From: Cafeteria roenbergensis
Taxonomy: Eukaryota > Sar > Bigyra > Bicosoecida > Cafeteriaceae
NCBI GenBank assembly: GCA_008330645.1
Contig: VLTN01000084.1
Coordinates: forward strand, 46,243-110,242
DNA: 64,000 bases
Reading direction: 5' to 3'
Shown here: one piece after another, positions 53,798 through 63,379 of the stretch
Numbering within the stretch: position 1 is the first letter of the stretch
How the letters are laid out: each line of letters begins with the position of its first letter
Made by a program: the position numbers and the translations under genes
The notes under the pieces: generated by a model
The model's database searches: none
What the model saw: the letters and a program-made list of their open reading frames with translations, nothing else
Told to the model about the DNA's origin: nothing

Positions 53798-56383
53798 ATG
53801 CGGACCTGGTCGGTTGTTGCGGCTGCAGCGCTACTCGCGGCTGCGGGGCAAGGCGCCCCAATCCTGCGGCCCGCCGAGTGCGAAATGGCTCAGGTTCAGC
53901 ACGAGTTTGCGGTTGCGGTTCTCTCTGCTGCAGGCGCAAGCGACCATCCGGGAGCCGCCGCGTGGCCCGCTCGCATGGCGGCGTCGCTAAACTTGTCGGC
54001 GTGTCCCGGGCCGGCGCCCGCCGACCGGATCCAGCCCGCTGCGCCAGACGCGCGGCCGCCTCGCAGCCAGTACGCCACCGAGGTGTTTGCGAGCCCCGAG
54101 GGAAGCGACGCCACGGGCGCGGGGACCATGGCCAACCCCTTCGCGACACTCCAGCGCGCTCTCGACGCAGCATCCTACGGCCCGCCGCCGCGGGCCGTGT
54201 GGCTTCGAGGAGGCGACTTCTTTGCCGCAGTCGGCGCCCCGTTCGGTGGGAGAGCCATCGCCACGCCGCGCAACTCCGACACAACAGTGGCGACGTGGCC
54301 AGCCGACGCCAGACAGGCGGTGCTGTGGGGCGGAGGGCCGCCCGAGGGGTTGGTGTGGCGGCCCGTCGGCCGCACTCCCGGAGGTGCAGACGTGCTTGCG
54401 GCAACCGTTGAGGCTGCCGCCGGGCCGCACGCAGCCGCGCTGCTACGCGCAGTGGCCGCTGCCGCAGCCGTGGCCGATGCGCCTGCGCCCATCCCGCAGC
54501 TGATGGTGGGCGGTCGGCGCATGGTGCGCGCGCGGTTTCCAAACGCCAACCCGGAGACCGACCGTTTCCCGCTCGGGTACTACTCAGGGCCCCTGCACTG
54601 GCAGCGGGAGGGCCCCTCCGGCGCCAGCGCCGAGGTGAAGGTGACCACACCCGCGCGGACGGGCACGGAGTGGGGAGCCTACAGCATGGGCCGCGGCGGG
54701 GCGCTCGCCAGGTTCGAGGGCAGCGGGGAGCAGTGTTTCTGGTCCTCCTCGCCCCCGGCCAAGGTCACGGTGCAGAGCCCTGCGCCGGGATGGACGCCGC
54801 GCAAGTGGGAGAGCGTGACCGGCGGGGTCGCCTCGGCGTTGCACGGGGCCATGTGGGGCGGGTGGTCGTTCGGGCTGGCCGAGCAGGCGGCCGGCTCCGA
54901 CGGCCTCACGCTGGGTTTCGGTCGGGGCGGCTTCCAGGAGGCCAGGGGCTGGGCGAGCGGACGAGGTCTGTTTGTGGAGAACATCCAGGCGGAGCTAGAC
55001 GCGCCGGGGGAGTGGTTCTGCAGCCTGGGCCCGGGGGCCGCGAACGCCACCCTATTCCTCGTCCCGTGGAGCAACAGCTCAAGCGACGACCCGCGGAAGG
55101 ACGCGCAGGTGGTGGCGGCAACGCTTCCCAACGTTCTCAGGGTAGAGGGGTCTGCCGTGGGCTCGGCAGCGGCAGCCCCGCCCGGGGACGGCGCATCGTG
55201 GAGCTCCTCTGGCCGCGAGCTGGTCCGGAACTTTGCGCTGGTGAATGTGACCGTGGGCGCCACTGCAGCGACATACATGCACGCGTACGAGGGCTCCATG
55301 TCCGGCGGGGACTGGTCGGTGCACCGCGGAGCGGCCGTGGTGCTGGATGGCGTGCAAGACTGCCGGGTGGACCTTTGCACGTTCTGGCGAAGCGGAGGCA
55401 ACGCGCTGCTCCTGTCCGGGCGCAACGTCCGAACGGTCGTTTCCCGCACGGAGGTAGGGTATGCAGGCGACAGCGCGATTGTCATTGCAGGAAGAGCCTC
55501 GCTTGTGGACGCGGGGAGCCAGCCTGACGTGCCGGTGAACACCACCGTTGACGGGTGCTTCGTGCACGACACGGGCGTCTACGGAAAGCAAACCGCGGCT
55601 GTGGCTTCAATCCTGGCCATCGGCACCACGGTTCAGCGCTCGGTCGCGTTCGAGGGGCCGCGCCAAGGCGTGGTGTTTATGGATGGGCTGGGAGGGGGCC
55701 ACCGCGTGCAGTCCGTGTCCATGTGGCGCCAGATGCTCGAGACCCAGGATGGCGGCGTCGTTTACCAGTGGGACAGGCTGCCAATCCTGTCGCGCAGCTT
55801 TCAGGGCGTGGCCGTTCAGCACAGGGAGGCGGTTGTGCAGGACTCAATTCTCCGGTGCGACGCCGGGTGCGTGTGGCCGGTGGACTGGGACGACGGCAGC
55901 AATGGGTGGACCATGCAAAACGTCGTGAGCATGTACGGCGGGGCCAAAAACTTCCAGGGGCACAGCAAGACAGTGACTGGAAGCCTGCTGGTGTACGTCA
56001 ACTACGCCGCCGCCAACGGATTCTGCCTCATCAGCGATGGGGCGGAGCCAGGGCTGAGCGGCTACAACGAAACGTTTGCAAACAACACCTGCATCTCCGA
56101 CGGACAGGCGCTCATCCAGTACGGCGCGTGCAAGCCGTCCGACCCGCTCAGCGCCCCGATGACCCACACGTCGGGAAACCAGTACTTTGTGGGAGTGGAC
56201 CCAGACAAGGCTCAGGTCTGCTGTGGCAGGTGCAACGCGCAAGGCACCGACCACTGGTCGTTTAGCCAGTATCAGAACGCCACCGGTCGCGGTGCTGGTT
56301 CGTCTCTGTCGGGTGCGGTGCCAAAACCTGCGGCCATTGCTCAAAAGGCTCGAGCGATGCTTGGTCTGCCGTCGCCAGCTTGA
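53798..56383 (+). CDS. Secreted right-handed beta-helix protein
   Basis: 861 residues, single exon. An N-terminal signal peptide (MRTWSVVAAAALLAAAGQGA) is followed by a Cys-containing segment. Then comes FASPEGSDATGAGTMANPFA, the usual opening of secreted parallel beta-helix proteins, leading to LQRALDAAS. The central part (about 55210-56050) shows short Asn/Val-rich coils such as RNFALVNVTVG, GVQDCRVDLCTFWRSGGNAL and TTVDGCFVHDTGVYG, consistent with stacked helix turns of the pectate-lyase-like fold. Cys residues cluster near the C-terminus (QVCCGRCNAQG). Several N-x-S/T sites fit a secreted glycoprotein. Polysaccharide binding or cleavage is possible; no catalytic residues can be assigned by eye. 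Confidence 0.75.
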   Translation: MRTWSVVAAAALLAAAGQGAPILRPAECEMAQVQHEFAVAVLSAAGASDHPGAAAWPARMAASLNLSACPGPAPADRIQPAAPDARPPRSQYATEVFASPEGSDATGAGTMANPFATLQRALDAASYGPPPRAVWLRGGDFFAAVGAPFGGRAIATPRNSDTTVATWPADARQAVLWGGGPPEGLVWRPVGRTPGGADVLAATVEAAAGPHAAALLRAVAAAAAVADAPAPIPQLMVGGRRMVRARFPNANPETDRFPLGYYSGPLHWQREGPSGASAEVKVTTPARTGTEWGAYSMGRGGALARFEGSGEQCFWSSSPPAKVTVQSPAPGWTPRKWESVTGGVASALHGAMWGGWSFGLAEQAAGSDGLTLGFGRGGFQEARGWASGRGLFVENIQAELDAPGEWFCSLGPGAANATLFLVPWSNSSSDDPRKDAQVVAATLPNVLRVEGSAVGSAAAAPPGDGASWSSSGRELVRNFALVNVTVGATAATYMHAYEGSMSGGDWSVHRGAAVVLDGVQDCRVDLCTFWRSGGNALLLSGRNVRTVVSRTEVGYAGDSAIVIAGRASLVDAGSQPDVPVNTTVDGCFVHDTGVYGKQTAAVASILAIGTTVQRSVAFEGPRQGVVFMDGLGGGHRVQSVSMWRQMLETQDGGVVYQWDRLPILSRSFQGVAVQHREAVVQDSILRCDAGCVWPVDWDDGSNGWTMQNVVSMYGGAKNFQGHSKTVTGSLLVYVNYAAANGFCLISDGAEPGLSGYNETFANNTCISDGQALIQYGACKPSDPLSAPMTHTSGNQYFVGVDPDKAQVCCGRCNAQGTDHWSFSQYQNATGRGAGSSLSGAVPKPAAIAQKARAMLGLPSPA

Positions 56384-56755
56384 GTTTGTCCAGCTCAAGA
56401 GCGCGTTCGCTTGCGGGCATATTGGTGAACGACTTCAAGTGGGCCCGCCTTGGCAATGAGTTGTGCCCATGCGCCTTGCCACGCGAACACTGCTGCACAG
56501 CAGTCGGATGCTGTGTCTGCGAGCCTGCAGGACTCAGGCCGCAGGCAAAGGGCGCCCACAACCAGCTAGCAGCGAATCGTCCCCTTCGGTCTCAAATGCT
56601 TCCACGCGAATCGGCAATGGCGCCGGGGACGCAGCGGAGCTGCTCCACCAAACTGCGGCCCGTCGGGCAGAGCCAGCCAGCAGCTGCAGCTCGTCGCTGC
56701 TGCCCCTGGCCCGCCCCCAGGTGCACTCTGGACGCCCAGGGGGGACGAGCAGACC
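56384..56755. other. Intergenic region before PIG-M
   Basis: 372 bases between two plus-strand genes; 3' UTR plus promoter presumed. No gene or repeat seen. Confidence 0.5.
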
Positions 56756-58749
56756 ATGGTAGACCGGCCAGTGGCTGTGGTCCTGGCGCTGGGCTTCGTC
56801 TTGCGCGTGGGACTTGTCGTTTTCAGCGAGGTTTGGGACGAGGCGAGTGAGCGCGAGGCCCGCAACGGCGACACCGAAGCGAATGCAACGCGTGCGCGCT
56901 CGACGCACTGCTACCGCCGGGCGCCGTCAATGGTCCCGATGCGTGGGGCCCGGAGCTGCTCGCTGTGTCCGCAGACCCTGCCCGCAAGTACACCGACGTA
57001 GACTACGTCGTGTTCACCGACGCAGCCCGCGAGGTCGTTGCGTCCCGCCCCTCGGTCACGCCCGAGGCCGCTTCGGAAGCCGGCGATGGCATGGCGGCTT
57101 GGATGTTCGGTCTGGGCTCGCCGTACGACCGCGCCACGTACCGGTACACCCCGTTTCTCGCCTGGCTGGCAGTTCCGAACGTCACGGTCGCGTTTGCTTG
57201 GGGCAAGCTCGTCTTCGCGGCCGTCGACGTCCTCGTGGGATGGCTCATTGCCGACATTCTTCGAGCCCGCGGCGTCGCCCCCCGCGCGGCCGCGGCTTAC
57301 GCCAGCCTTTGGCTGTTCAGCCCCATCGCTGCGAACATCTCCACGCGCGGCTCTGCCGACTGCATCGTCGTGGCACTCTCGCTCCTGGCCCTCAGAGGCA
57401 TCATCAGGGGCCACGAGGTGGCTGCGGCGCTGTGGCTCGGTGCCGCGGTGCACTTTAAGATATTCCCTGCGCTGTTCGCGATCCCGATGGCGCTTGCGAT
57501 TGACCAACACTCGGACCCTGCCAGCAGGCCGGCCGAGCCACTGGCGTTGCTGGCGCCAGGTGAGGCCGGCCATGCCGCCGCTGCTCGAGGCACAGCTGAC
57601 GACAGCCCTGCAGGCGACGGCACAGGTGGCGACGGCACAGGTGGCGACGGCACTGCTGGCGACGGCACTGCTGGCGACGGCACTGCTGGCGACGGCACTG
57701 CTGACGACGGCACTGCTGACGACGGCGGAGCCGACAGCGACGGCGGCGGAGCCAACAGCGACGACAGCGACGGCGGCAGCACTGCTGCTGGCGCAGGCGG
57801 TCTGCGCCGCAGGGGGGCCGCGCCCAGGCGGTCGTCGTCCGCGTCCCGGGCTCGACGGCCCGCGCCCGCCGCTGCCGCTGCCGCTGCCGCTGTTGCAGCC
57901 GCTGCGGAGGCGGACGCAGCGGCCGCAGCCGGGCGCGCGATGGCGTCCTGGCCCGCTGGCGACTCCCTCCTGACCCGCGCAACGGACTGCGGCCGGCCCG
58001 GCTCCAGCGCAGAAGCGTGCCTCCGGTGGGTGCGAGGCTTCGTCAGCTACAGGCGCGTGCGGTTCGGCGTGGTCAGCCTGGCAGCCTGTGGCGCGCTCAC
58101 CGGCGCGGCGGTCGCTCTCTACGGGCACAGGTGTTTGCACGACGCATACATCTACCACCTCGGCCGTACGGACCCTCGGCACAACTTTTCGCCGTACTTT
58201 TATTCGCTGTACCTGGCCGACGGCACTGCCGGCGCTGCGAGCCTGGGGCTGGCAGCCTTCCTGCCGCAGCTAGCTGTGGTGCTCGCAGCGGGGTTCGGGC
58301 TCTACCGCGACCTCCCGCTCGCGATGCTGGTGCAGGCGGTCGCGTTTGTGGCGCTGAACAAGGTCTGCACCGCGCAGTACTTTCTGTGGTGGCAGGGGCT
58401 GCTGCCAGTGGCCGCGGCGGCGGCGCGGCTGGGGGCGCCTCGCTCGCGGGACTGGTTTTCCGCCTCGGCGGGGTGGGCGCTGGTTGCCGCGCTGTTCTTG
58501 GCGGGGCAGGCTGGGTGGCTGCTTCAGGCGTCCGACCTGGAGGAGGGCGGGCGTCAGACGTTCCTCGGCGTGTGGGGAGCGGGCCTCGTGTTCCTGGCCG
58601 TGAACACGGTCGTGATGGTCGGGCTGGTGCTGGCCGGCCGGGGCGCGCCCCCGGTGTTCCACCGCGGCGGGCTGGTGAAGCTGGGCGCTGCAGCTGGGGG
58701 GGGTGCCATCGCGCCTGTGGAGTGGGCGCTGCAGGCGGCAGGGCTGTAG
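56756..58749 (+). CDS. PIGM: GPI mannosyltransferase 1 (PIG-M)
   Basis: Adds the first mannose to the GPI anchor precursor in the ER lumen. Exons 56756-56846 and 56975-58749 (donor GTGAGC, acceptor CCGCAG, phase 1) give 621 residues. Exon 1 is TM1 (LALGFVLRVGLVVF). The join yields ARKYTDVDYVVFTDAAREV, with the lumenal DXD motif D38-V-D40 essential in this family. YDRATYRYTPFLAWL, SRGSADCIVVAL-like STRGSADCIVVALSLLAL and AVHFKIFPALFAIP follow. The later helices carry GRTDPRHNFSPYFYSLYL and CTAQYFLWWQGLLP, matching PIG-M. Between them a hydrophilic insert (about 57520-57960) contains a 15-base repeat (Gly-Asp-Gly-Thr) and an Arg/Ala-rich stretch not found in other PIG-M proteins. The partner PIG-X is not in this window. 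Confidence 0.93.
57613..57726 (+). repeat. 15-bp coding minisatellite in PIG-M
   Basis: About seven to eight 15-base units (GGCGACGGCACTGCT and variants) encode Gly-Asp-Gly-Thr-Ala/Gly repeats in a predicted loop of PIG-M. Confidence 0.92.
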
Positions 58750-59134
58750 CGCTGCCCTGCCGCGCTAGCCGGTGGGGGTGTCTTGCTTGCGTGCTTACGG
58801 GCGGACCGCTGCAGGCTGTTGAGAGGCGCGCGCCAATGAACCGTGGGCTGGTGGGCGCCCGTTTGGGCACCGGGCCCGCGAACCCGACACACACCAGTCA
58901 CGAGTGGCACGAGTCATCGCCGCTCGGCACGCGCTCAGAGGGAGAAGACGGCACGCTCCTCTGCCTCGCGCCGACGCCACGGCCCCCGGGCCACCTGCCC
59001 CAGCGCGCTGTCCCCCGCTGCATGCCACCGCAGCGGCGCAGCGAGGCTGGCGCCGCTTGCACCCCCCCCCCCCTTCCCCCCCTCTTCCCCCTCCCCCCCC
59101 GCCCCCCCCCCCCGCCTTGCGAGCTCGGCCAGCC
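58750..59134. other. Convergent intergenic region with poly-C tract
   Basis: 385 bases between convergent stops. At 59062-59113 there is an almost pure C/T tract with C-runs of 12, 8, 9 and 12 or more. The opposite strand is correspondingly G-rich and could form G-quadruplexes. No gene seen. Confidence 0.75.
59060..59114. repeat. Poly-C/T tract
   Basis: Low-complexity pyrimidine tract on the plus strand, with several C-runs separated by single T or TT. Potential quadruplex on the minus strand, and prone to assembly error. Confidence 0.9.
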
Positions 59135-60664
59135 TCAGGGCTGCTGCCAGGCGTCGTACTGGGCGGGGTCGTTGGCCTCGTCCTTGTGCCAGGGCCAGAG
59201 CTCGCCGTCGCGGACCGAGAGCTCGGGACGCTCCGGCCGGAACGTGTACTCGTCCTCGCCCAGCCTATCGAACTCCGCGGAGGGGGGGTACGGGGCCGCT
59301 TCCTCGTCGCCCTCCAGCACGAGCGTGGACCCCATCCCCTTGCCCGGGAAGCCCGGCCTGCCCGTGTTGCGCAGCCTGGAGAAGAGGAACAGAGCCGGGT
59401 CGTAGTCGGGCACCCCGAAAATGTCCTCCGCGGTGGCGAGCGTCGAGAACTCCTCGTAGCGGTTGTTGGTCAGGTCCCAGTCGCAGCGGGGGGAGGAGAT
59501 GTGGAAGGGCAGGATGGCCTCAACCACCCAGCGGTGTCGCGTCCGCTGCACCCACCACAGCTCGTGGGCGCCTTCGCACAGCACCCTGGAGCTGTTGCCG
59601 CGGTACGTCGTGCTTATCACGGTGGAGCGGTAGCCGCTCGCGAACTGGCCCCGGAGGCGGGCCTGGGCCAGCACCTCGCGCCGCCCAGGCCCGGTGAATT
59701 TCCAGGAAAGTTCCGCAGTTGGGGTCGTTCCGGAACTCGCCGCCGCACTCTACGATGTAGGCCGTCTGCGTGACTCCGAGCTGCAGGCACAGGGGGATCA
59801 TTGCGCCGTCCGCAGGGGCTCTGCACGGCTCGTTGGCGATGACGGACGAGTTGTGGTTCCAGCAGCGGGGCAGCTGCGGCGACGGCAGGCGGGCGATGCG
59901 CTTCTCCAGGCATCGCTCGAACGGGTCGAACAGACCGTTGCACCGCTCGTCCACAATGGTCTCGTAGTCAGGCAGGCGGGATGCCTCCTCGGGCAAAAGC
60001 TCCCCCGACGCGCGGAACCGCACAACCTGGCCATAGGTGGAGCTCTCCGGGTCCTTGTCGAAGGCGTGAAACTCGGGAGCAGCAGCGGTGTCGTTGCAGC
60101 AGTTGAACACGGAATCCCGGCAGGGGTCAAAAATGACGCCGATGGTGTAGTCGGTGGGGGGCTCCAGCCTGCAGCGCGCGTGAAATCGTTTGCAAAGGCA
60201 GCGGAGGGCAGCTTGCACTGGGCGGCAGCCAGTCGGCGGCCCCTGATGGCGCGCAGCCTCCCGCGCGCCCCACCCCCCCTTCCGCCGTGGAGGGGGCATG
60301 GCCGCAACAGAGTCACACCATGCGCTCCAAGCAAGGTGGCCGCCCGCGGTGCAGTGTGCCCAGGGGGCGCCTCGCGGACTCACTGGTAAAACTCTGTCGG
60401 AAGCGAGAAGCGCTTCGGATAGAAGATGTCCACCAGGTCGGGGTGCTGCTTGAGGAACGTGTCGAGGTCCGTGCGAGCCCTCTCCATCTCTTGCTCGTAC
60501 AGGACCGTCCCGCGGCGGAAGCGGGGCTGGCCGCTGGCGAACGGCAGCGCAAGCGCAGCGACTAGCGCCACTGCCAGCACCCGGGCGGACACGGCGCTCG
60601 CGCCAGCGCCAGCCGTAGCGCGAACCTTGCAGCATCTGCCGGCCGGGCCGGCGAGCTGGCGCAT
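59135..60664 (-). CDS. Secreted Cys-rich protein of unknown family (one frame break)
   Basis: Exon 1 (60664-60384) encodes a hydrophobic signal segment (LAVALVAALALPFASG) and a helix. It joins in phase 2 (donor GTGAGT, acceptor GCTGCAG) to an exon starting at 60168, giving PTEFYQLEPPTDYTIGVIFD. The body contains paired Cys (FNCCNDT), CNGLFDPFERCLEKR, CWNHNSS and ECGGEFRNDPNC. Between about 59750 and 59675 the reading frame must change by one base to continue as REVLAQARLRGQF, then GAHELWWVQRTRHRWVVE, SPRCDWD and an acidic C-terminus. No intron fits the change, so it is either a sequence error or a real break. About 437 residues. I do not recognise the family; the signal peptide and Cys pairs suggest the secretory pathway. 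Its start lies 173 bases from that of the divergent CULT-MRH gene. Confidence 0.6.
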
Positions 60665-60837
60665 TCCGGCCGGGCTCACTCGGTGGTTGCTCGCTGCAAC
60701 GCTGCCGTCAAGGCAACCGATGGCAGAGCGCTGCAATGCTTGCCACGCCCAAATACTCGGCCGCCTGCATTTTCCGCGAACGTGGCACTGCCTCGATTGC
60801 GGCGGCAGCCAGGGCAGGCCGCCCACCACTGGCTGGT
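60665..60837. promoter_or_regulatory. Short head-to-head region, Cys-rich protein / CULT-MRH
   Basis: 173 bases between divergent ATGs, probably a shared promoter. It has a CCAAAT-like patch (60747-60755) and no clear TATA box. Confidence 0.45.
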
Positions 60838-62464
60838 ATGCGCGTTGCGCCTCTGCTATCCGTTGTTTCTGCCCTGCTTGCGCTGCGGGCGGGATCGGGC
60901 GATCCAGTCGCCGGAGCCACGGAGGCAGTTGCCCAGGCTCAAGGTCCCGTCTCCCAGGAGCTCTCCGCCCTGCCACGGAGCGAGGTTTTCCTGTGCCCCA
61001 AGTGCGGCGCAGTGGTCGCCCGCGGGGTACACTACATGGGGGGCACGCCTGAGGCTCGGTTTCTGAAGGCTGCCATGGCCGAGCCTTCGCTCGGTGCAGC
61101 CGGCACCGTGCTGCGCTTCTCCAACCCCATGACCAACGACGAGCACGACGTGGTCCGCTTCACAGAGGCAGAGGGCGCGTGAGCTGTCGGGTGCGGGCCG
61201 CTGCGAGATCCGGGCGTCGCTGTCGTCGCGTTGGGCACCCGCGGGCCGGGGCTGCAGCAGCCGCTGGCGCACCGTCCAAGCCGACTGTGCCGACGCCACA
61301 GTCCCTTCCGCTCAGCGAACCTCGCGACCCGCTGGCCCGAAGCCGCCTCTTCCCGCCCCCCCCGCGCTGCGCTCAAACCCTCCGCCGCGCCGCCCGGCCC
61401 CGCCTGGCTCCACCCCATCGCGCCGTCGTGCTCTCTGCCACCTCTTCCGCAGCGTGACGGACGGCGACTCTCACACCGCAGTGTCCTACTTCCCTGGGTA
61501 CAGCTGGTCGCAGGTGCGCTGCGCGGAGTGCAAGCACCCGCTGGGATGGCAGTTCGACAAGCTCGTCGCGGGCCGCGTGAACCCCGCCGTGGCAGCTGCA
61601 GCTCAGCGAGCCAAGGCCGCGGCCAAGGACCCTTCCAGCGCGACGAGCGCGGCCGCGCCGCGCCCCGCGGATCGTCGCATCATGACGGCGCGCCAGCACT
61701 CTCCAGCCGCGGAGGATGCGGCCATGGCGCCTCTGCGTGGCTCCTGCGCTGAGCTCACGCAGGGGTTCTGGACCTACGAAGTGTGCCACGAGCGCGAAGT
61801 GAACCAGTTTCATGTCAAGCCCGAAGTCGGCGTCCAGGTTCGGCAGAGCAGCTCTGCCAACGGCGACGGCGGAGGCTCCACTCCGCAGGCGGTGCGGGAC
61901 CCGTCTTGGTCGCTGGGCACCCGAAGCTCCAAGGCGCGGCGCCACAGGGAGAGCACGAACCCCAAGTACTTCACGTCCCACTTCTTCGACGGGGGCCAGC
62001 ACTGCGACGAGACCGGCAAGGGGCGTCAGACGGAGGTCCAGTACCTGTGCTGCAACGGCGTGCACAACGCCATCATCGCGGTGGACGAGCCGGACGTGTG
62101 CTCCTACAAGGTGCAGGTCTGCATTCGGGGGGCCTGCGAGGGACCAGCCCGCGGCCGCCGCCAGCCGACGTTGGAAGTGGCCGCAGAGGCAGGCAGCGCA
62201 CGTTGGGCAGCGGCAGTGGCAGCGGCAGCGGCAGCGGCAGCGGCAGCGGCAGCGCGGCGCAGCGGAGTGAGGAGCGGCAGCGGCAGCCAGCGCGGCTCGG
62301 TCTCGGTCAGAGATCCAACTGGGAACGCGCGGATCAGAGGCGGCTGGGGCTGCATCGGGCGTGGCGCCGGATTCACCTGCGGAGCCGCTGCCAGAGGCAC
62401 CTGCTGGCGCGCCGGCGCGGTTCTTCGGGCTGCTCTGGCCATCCCTTCTGGGAGACGAAAGTGA
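60838..62464 (+). CDS. Secreted CULT-MRH fusion protein
   Basis: 450 residues from exons 60838-61178 and 61453-62464 (donor GTGAGC, acceptor TTCCGCAG, phase 2). Residues 1-22 look like a signal peptide. Residues about 50-150 form a CULT domain, the fold that binds thalidomide in cereblon: CPKC (C53, C56) and CAEC (C137, C140) are the zinc pairs, with SYFPGYSW and GWQF between and after them. Of the aromatic cage, W132, W146 and F148 are kept; the first Trp is Tyr126. Residues 212-340 form an MRH lectin domain as in OS-9: FWTYEVCHEREVNQFH, CDETGKGRQTEVQYLC and VDEPDVCSYKVQ. The mannose-binding set Q232, R305, E326 and Y332 is present. The C-terminus is Ala-run and Arg/Gly-rich. Inference: an ER or secreted lectin with a second small-molecule or peptide-binding site. 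I know of no characterised protein with this pairing. Confidence 0.85.
62207..62257 (+). repeat. GGCAGC hexamer run encoding poly-Ala
   Basis: About eight GGCAGC-type units in the last part of the CULT-MRH gene encode an uninterrupted Ala run. The frame after this run is less certain, because a hexamer slip or error would change the C-terminus. Confidence 0.9.
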
Positions 62465-62818
62465 AGCGCTCGCTTGGGTCAAGCGCGTGGATGTCTTCAC
62501 GGGCTTCTCGTGAGGCGCGGTGCGGGCCTGCGTGATTCTGAGAGGGTTGCGTTTTGTTGCGGGCGGAGCCTGCGAACGATGCATACGCACGCCCGCTCAG
62601 CCGGCGGCCACAAGACCGCCGTCGAAGCGAGTGTCACGCGCGTCGTCGCTCTTGCGCCCGTTTGCCTGCACCCCCCTCCCCCGCTGGCAGGTGCCATTCG
62701 TCGGCGCCATCGCGGGGCAGAGCCAGCGGATGCAGTCGAAAGGGCACCGGTTGCCGTGCACTTGCCGCGGCGTGTCAGGCACAGCCGGGCCGCCTGCGCC
62801 CTGCCCAGGCCGGCAGCG
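62465..62818. other. Intergenic region before copper transporter
   Basis: 354 bases. In the frame of the transporter an ATG at 62579 starts MHTHARSAGGHK, a His-containing run that could belong to an upstream exon, and a CAG acceptor-like site sits just before 62817. No splice donor could be fixed, so this is left non-coding. Confidence 0.4.
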
Positions 62819-63379
62819 ATGGGAATGGGATTCGAGCAGTCCTGCGAAGCGTCTATCCTCTTCGACGGGTGGGAGACCACGTCCTGCGGCAGCTACGTCG
62901 GCGCTGTCATTGCAGTGGTTCTTGTTGCCGTGCTCCGCCAGGCGCTTGCGGCGCTTCGCCGCGGCCTAAGGTCGCGGGCGAAGGCGTCCCGGGTGACCCT
63001 CCGAGACGAGGACGGCGCTGAGAGTTTGGTGCCGATGAGCCCGGGGGCCAAGGGGGCGATCCAGCTCGCATCAACTCACGGGGTTCCCCGAGATGAGGAT
63101 GCGCTGCTTAGCAGACGCAAGCCCGGGCTCATCGCCGACTACCGCAGCCATCCCGCGGTTGCTCGCATTGCCGTCGCTGTGGATGCGGTGCTCGCCCTCG
63201 CTGTCGAGATAATCGGCGCGTTCAACATGCTGATTCTGATGACCATGAACTGGGGTTTGTTCCTCGGCGTCTGCGTTGGCGAGGTCGTCGGCATGGTCAT
63301 TTTTGACCCAGCAGTCCCGATGTCGGACTGGCAAGCCAGACTTGCCGGGGGAACGGGGGACGTGGATACGTGCCATTGA
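62819..63379 (+). CDS. CTR-type copper transporter
   Basis: 187 residues from ATG 62819; an upstream exon cannot be excluded. Begins MGMGFEQ, a Met-x-Met run of the kind that captures Cu(I). TM1 (GSYVGAVIAVVLVAVLRQAL) follows SILFDGW, matching the LLF-W segment of CTR proteins. A cytosolic Arg/Ser loop is followed by TM2 with FNMLILMTMNW, the conserved M-x-x-x-M copper filter, and TM3 with GVCVGEVVGMVIF, the G-x-x-x-G packing motif. The C-terminus ends in TCH, like the Cys/His end of many CTRs. CTRs act as trimers moving Cu(I) into the cytosol; plasma membrane or vacuole cannot be told apart here. Confidence 0.88.
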   Translation: MGMGFEQSCEASILFDGWETTSCGSYVGAVIAVVLVAVLRQALAALRRGLRSRAKASRVTLRDEDGAESLVPMSPGAKGAIQLASTHGVPRDEDALLSRRKPGLIADYRSHPAVARIAVAVDAVLALAVEIIGAFNMLILMTMNWGLFLGVCVGEVVGMVIFDPAVPMSDWQARLAGGTGDVDTCH

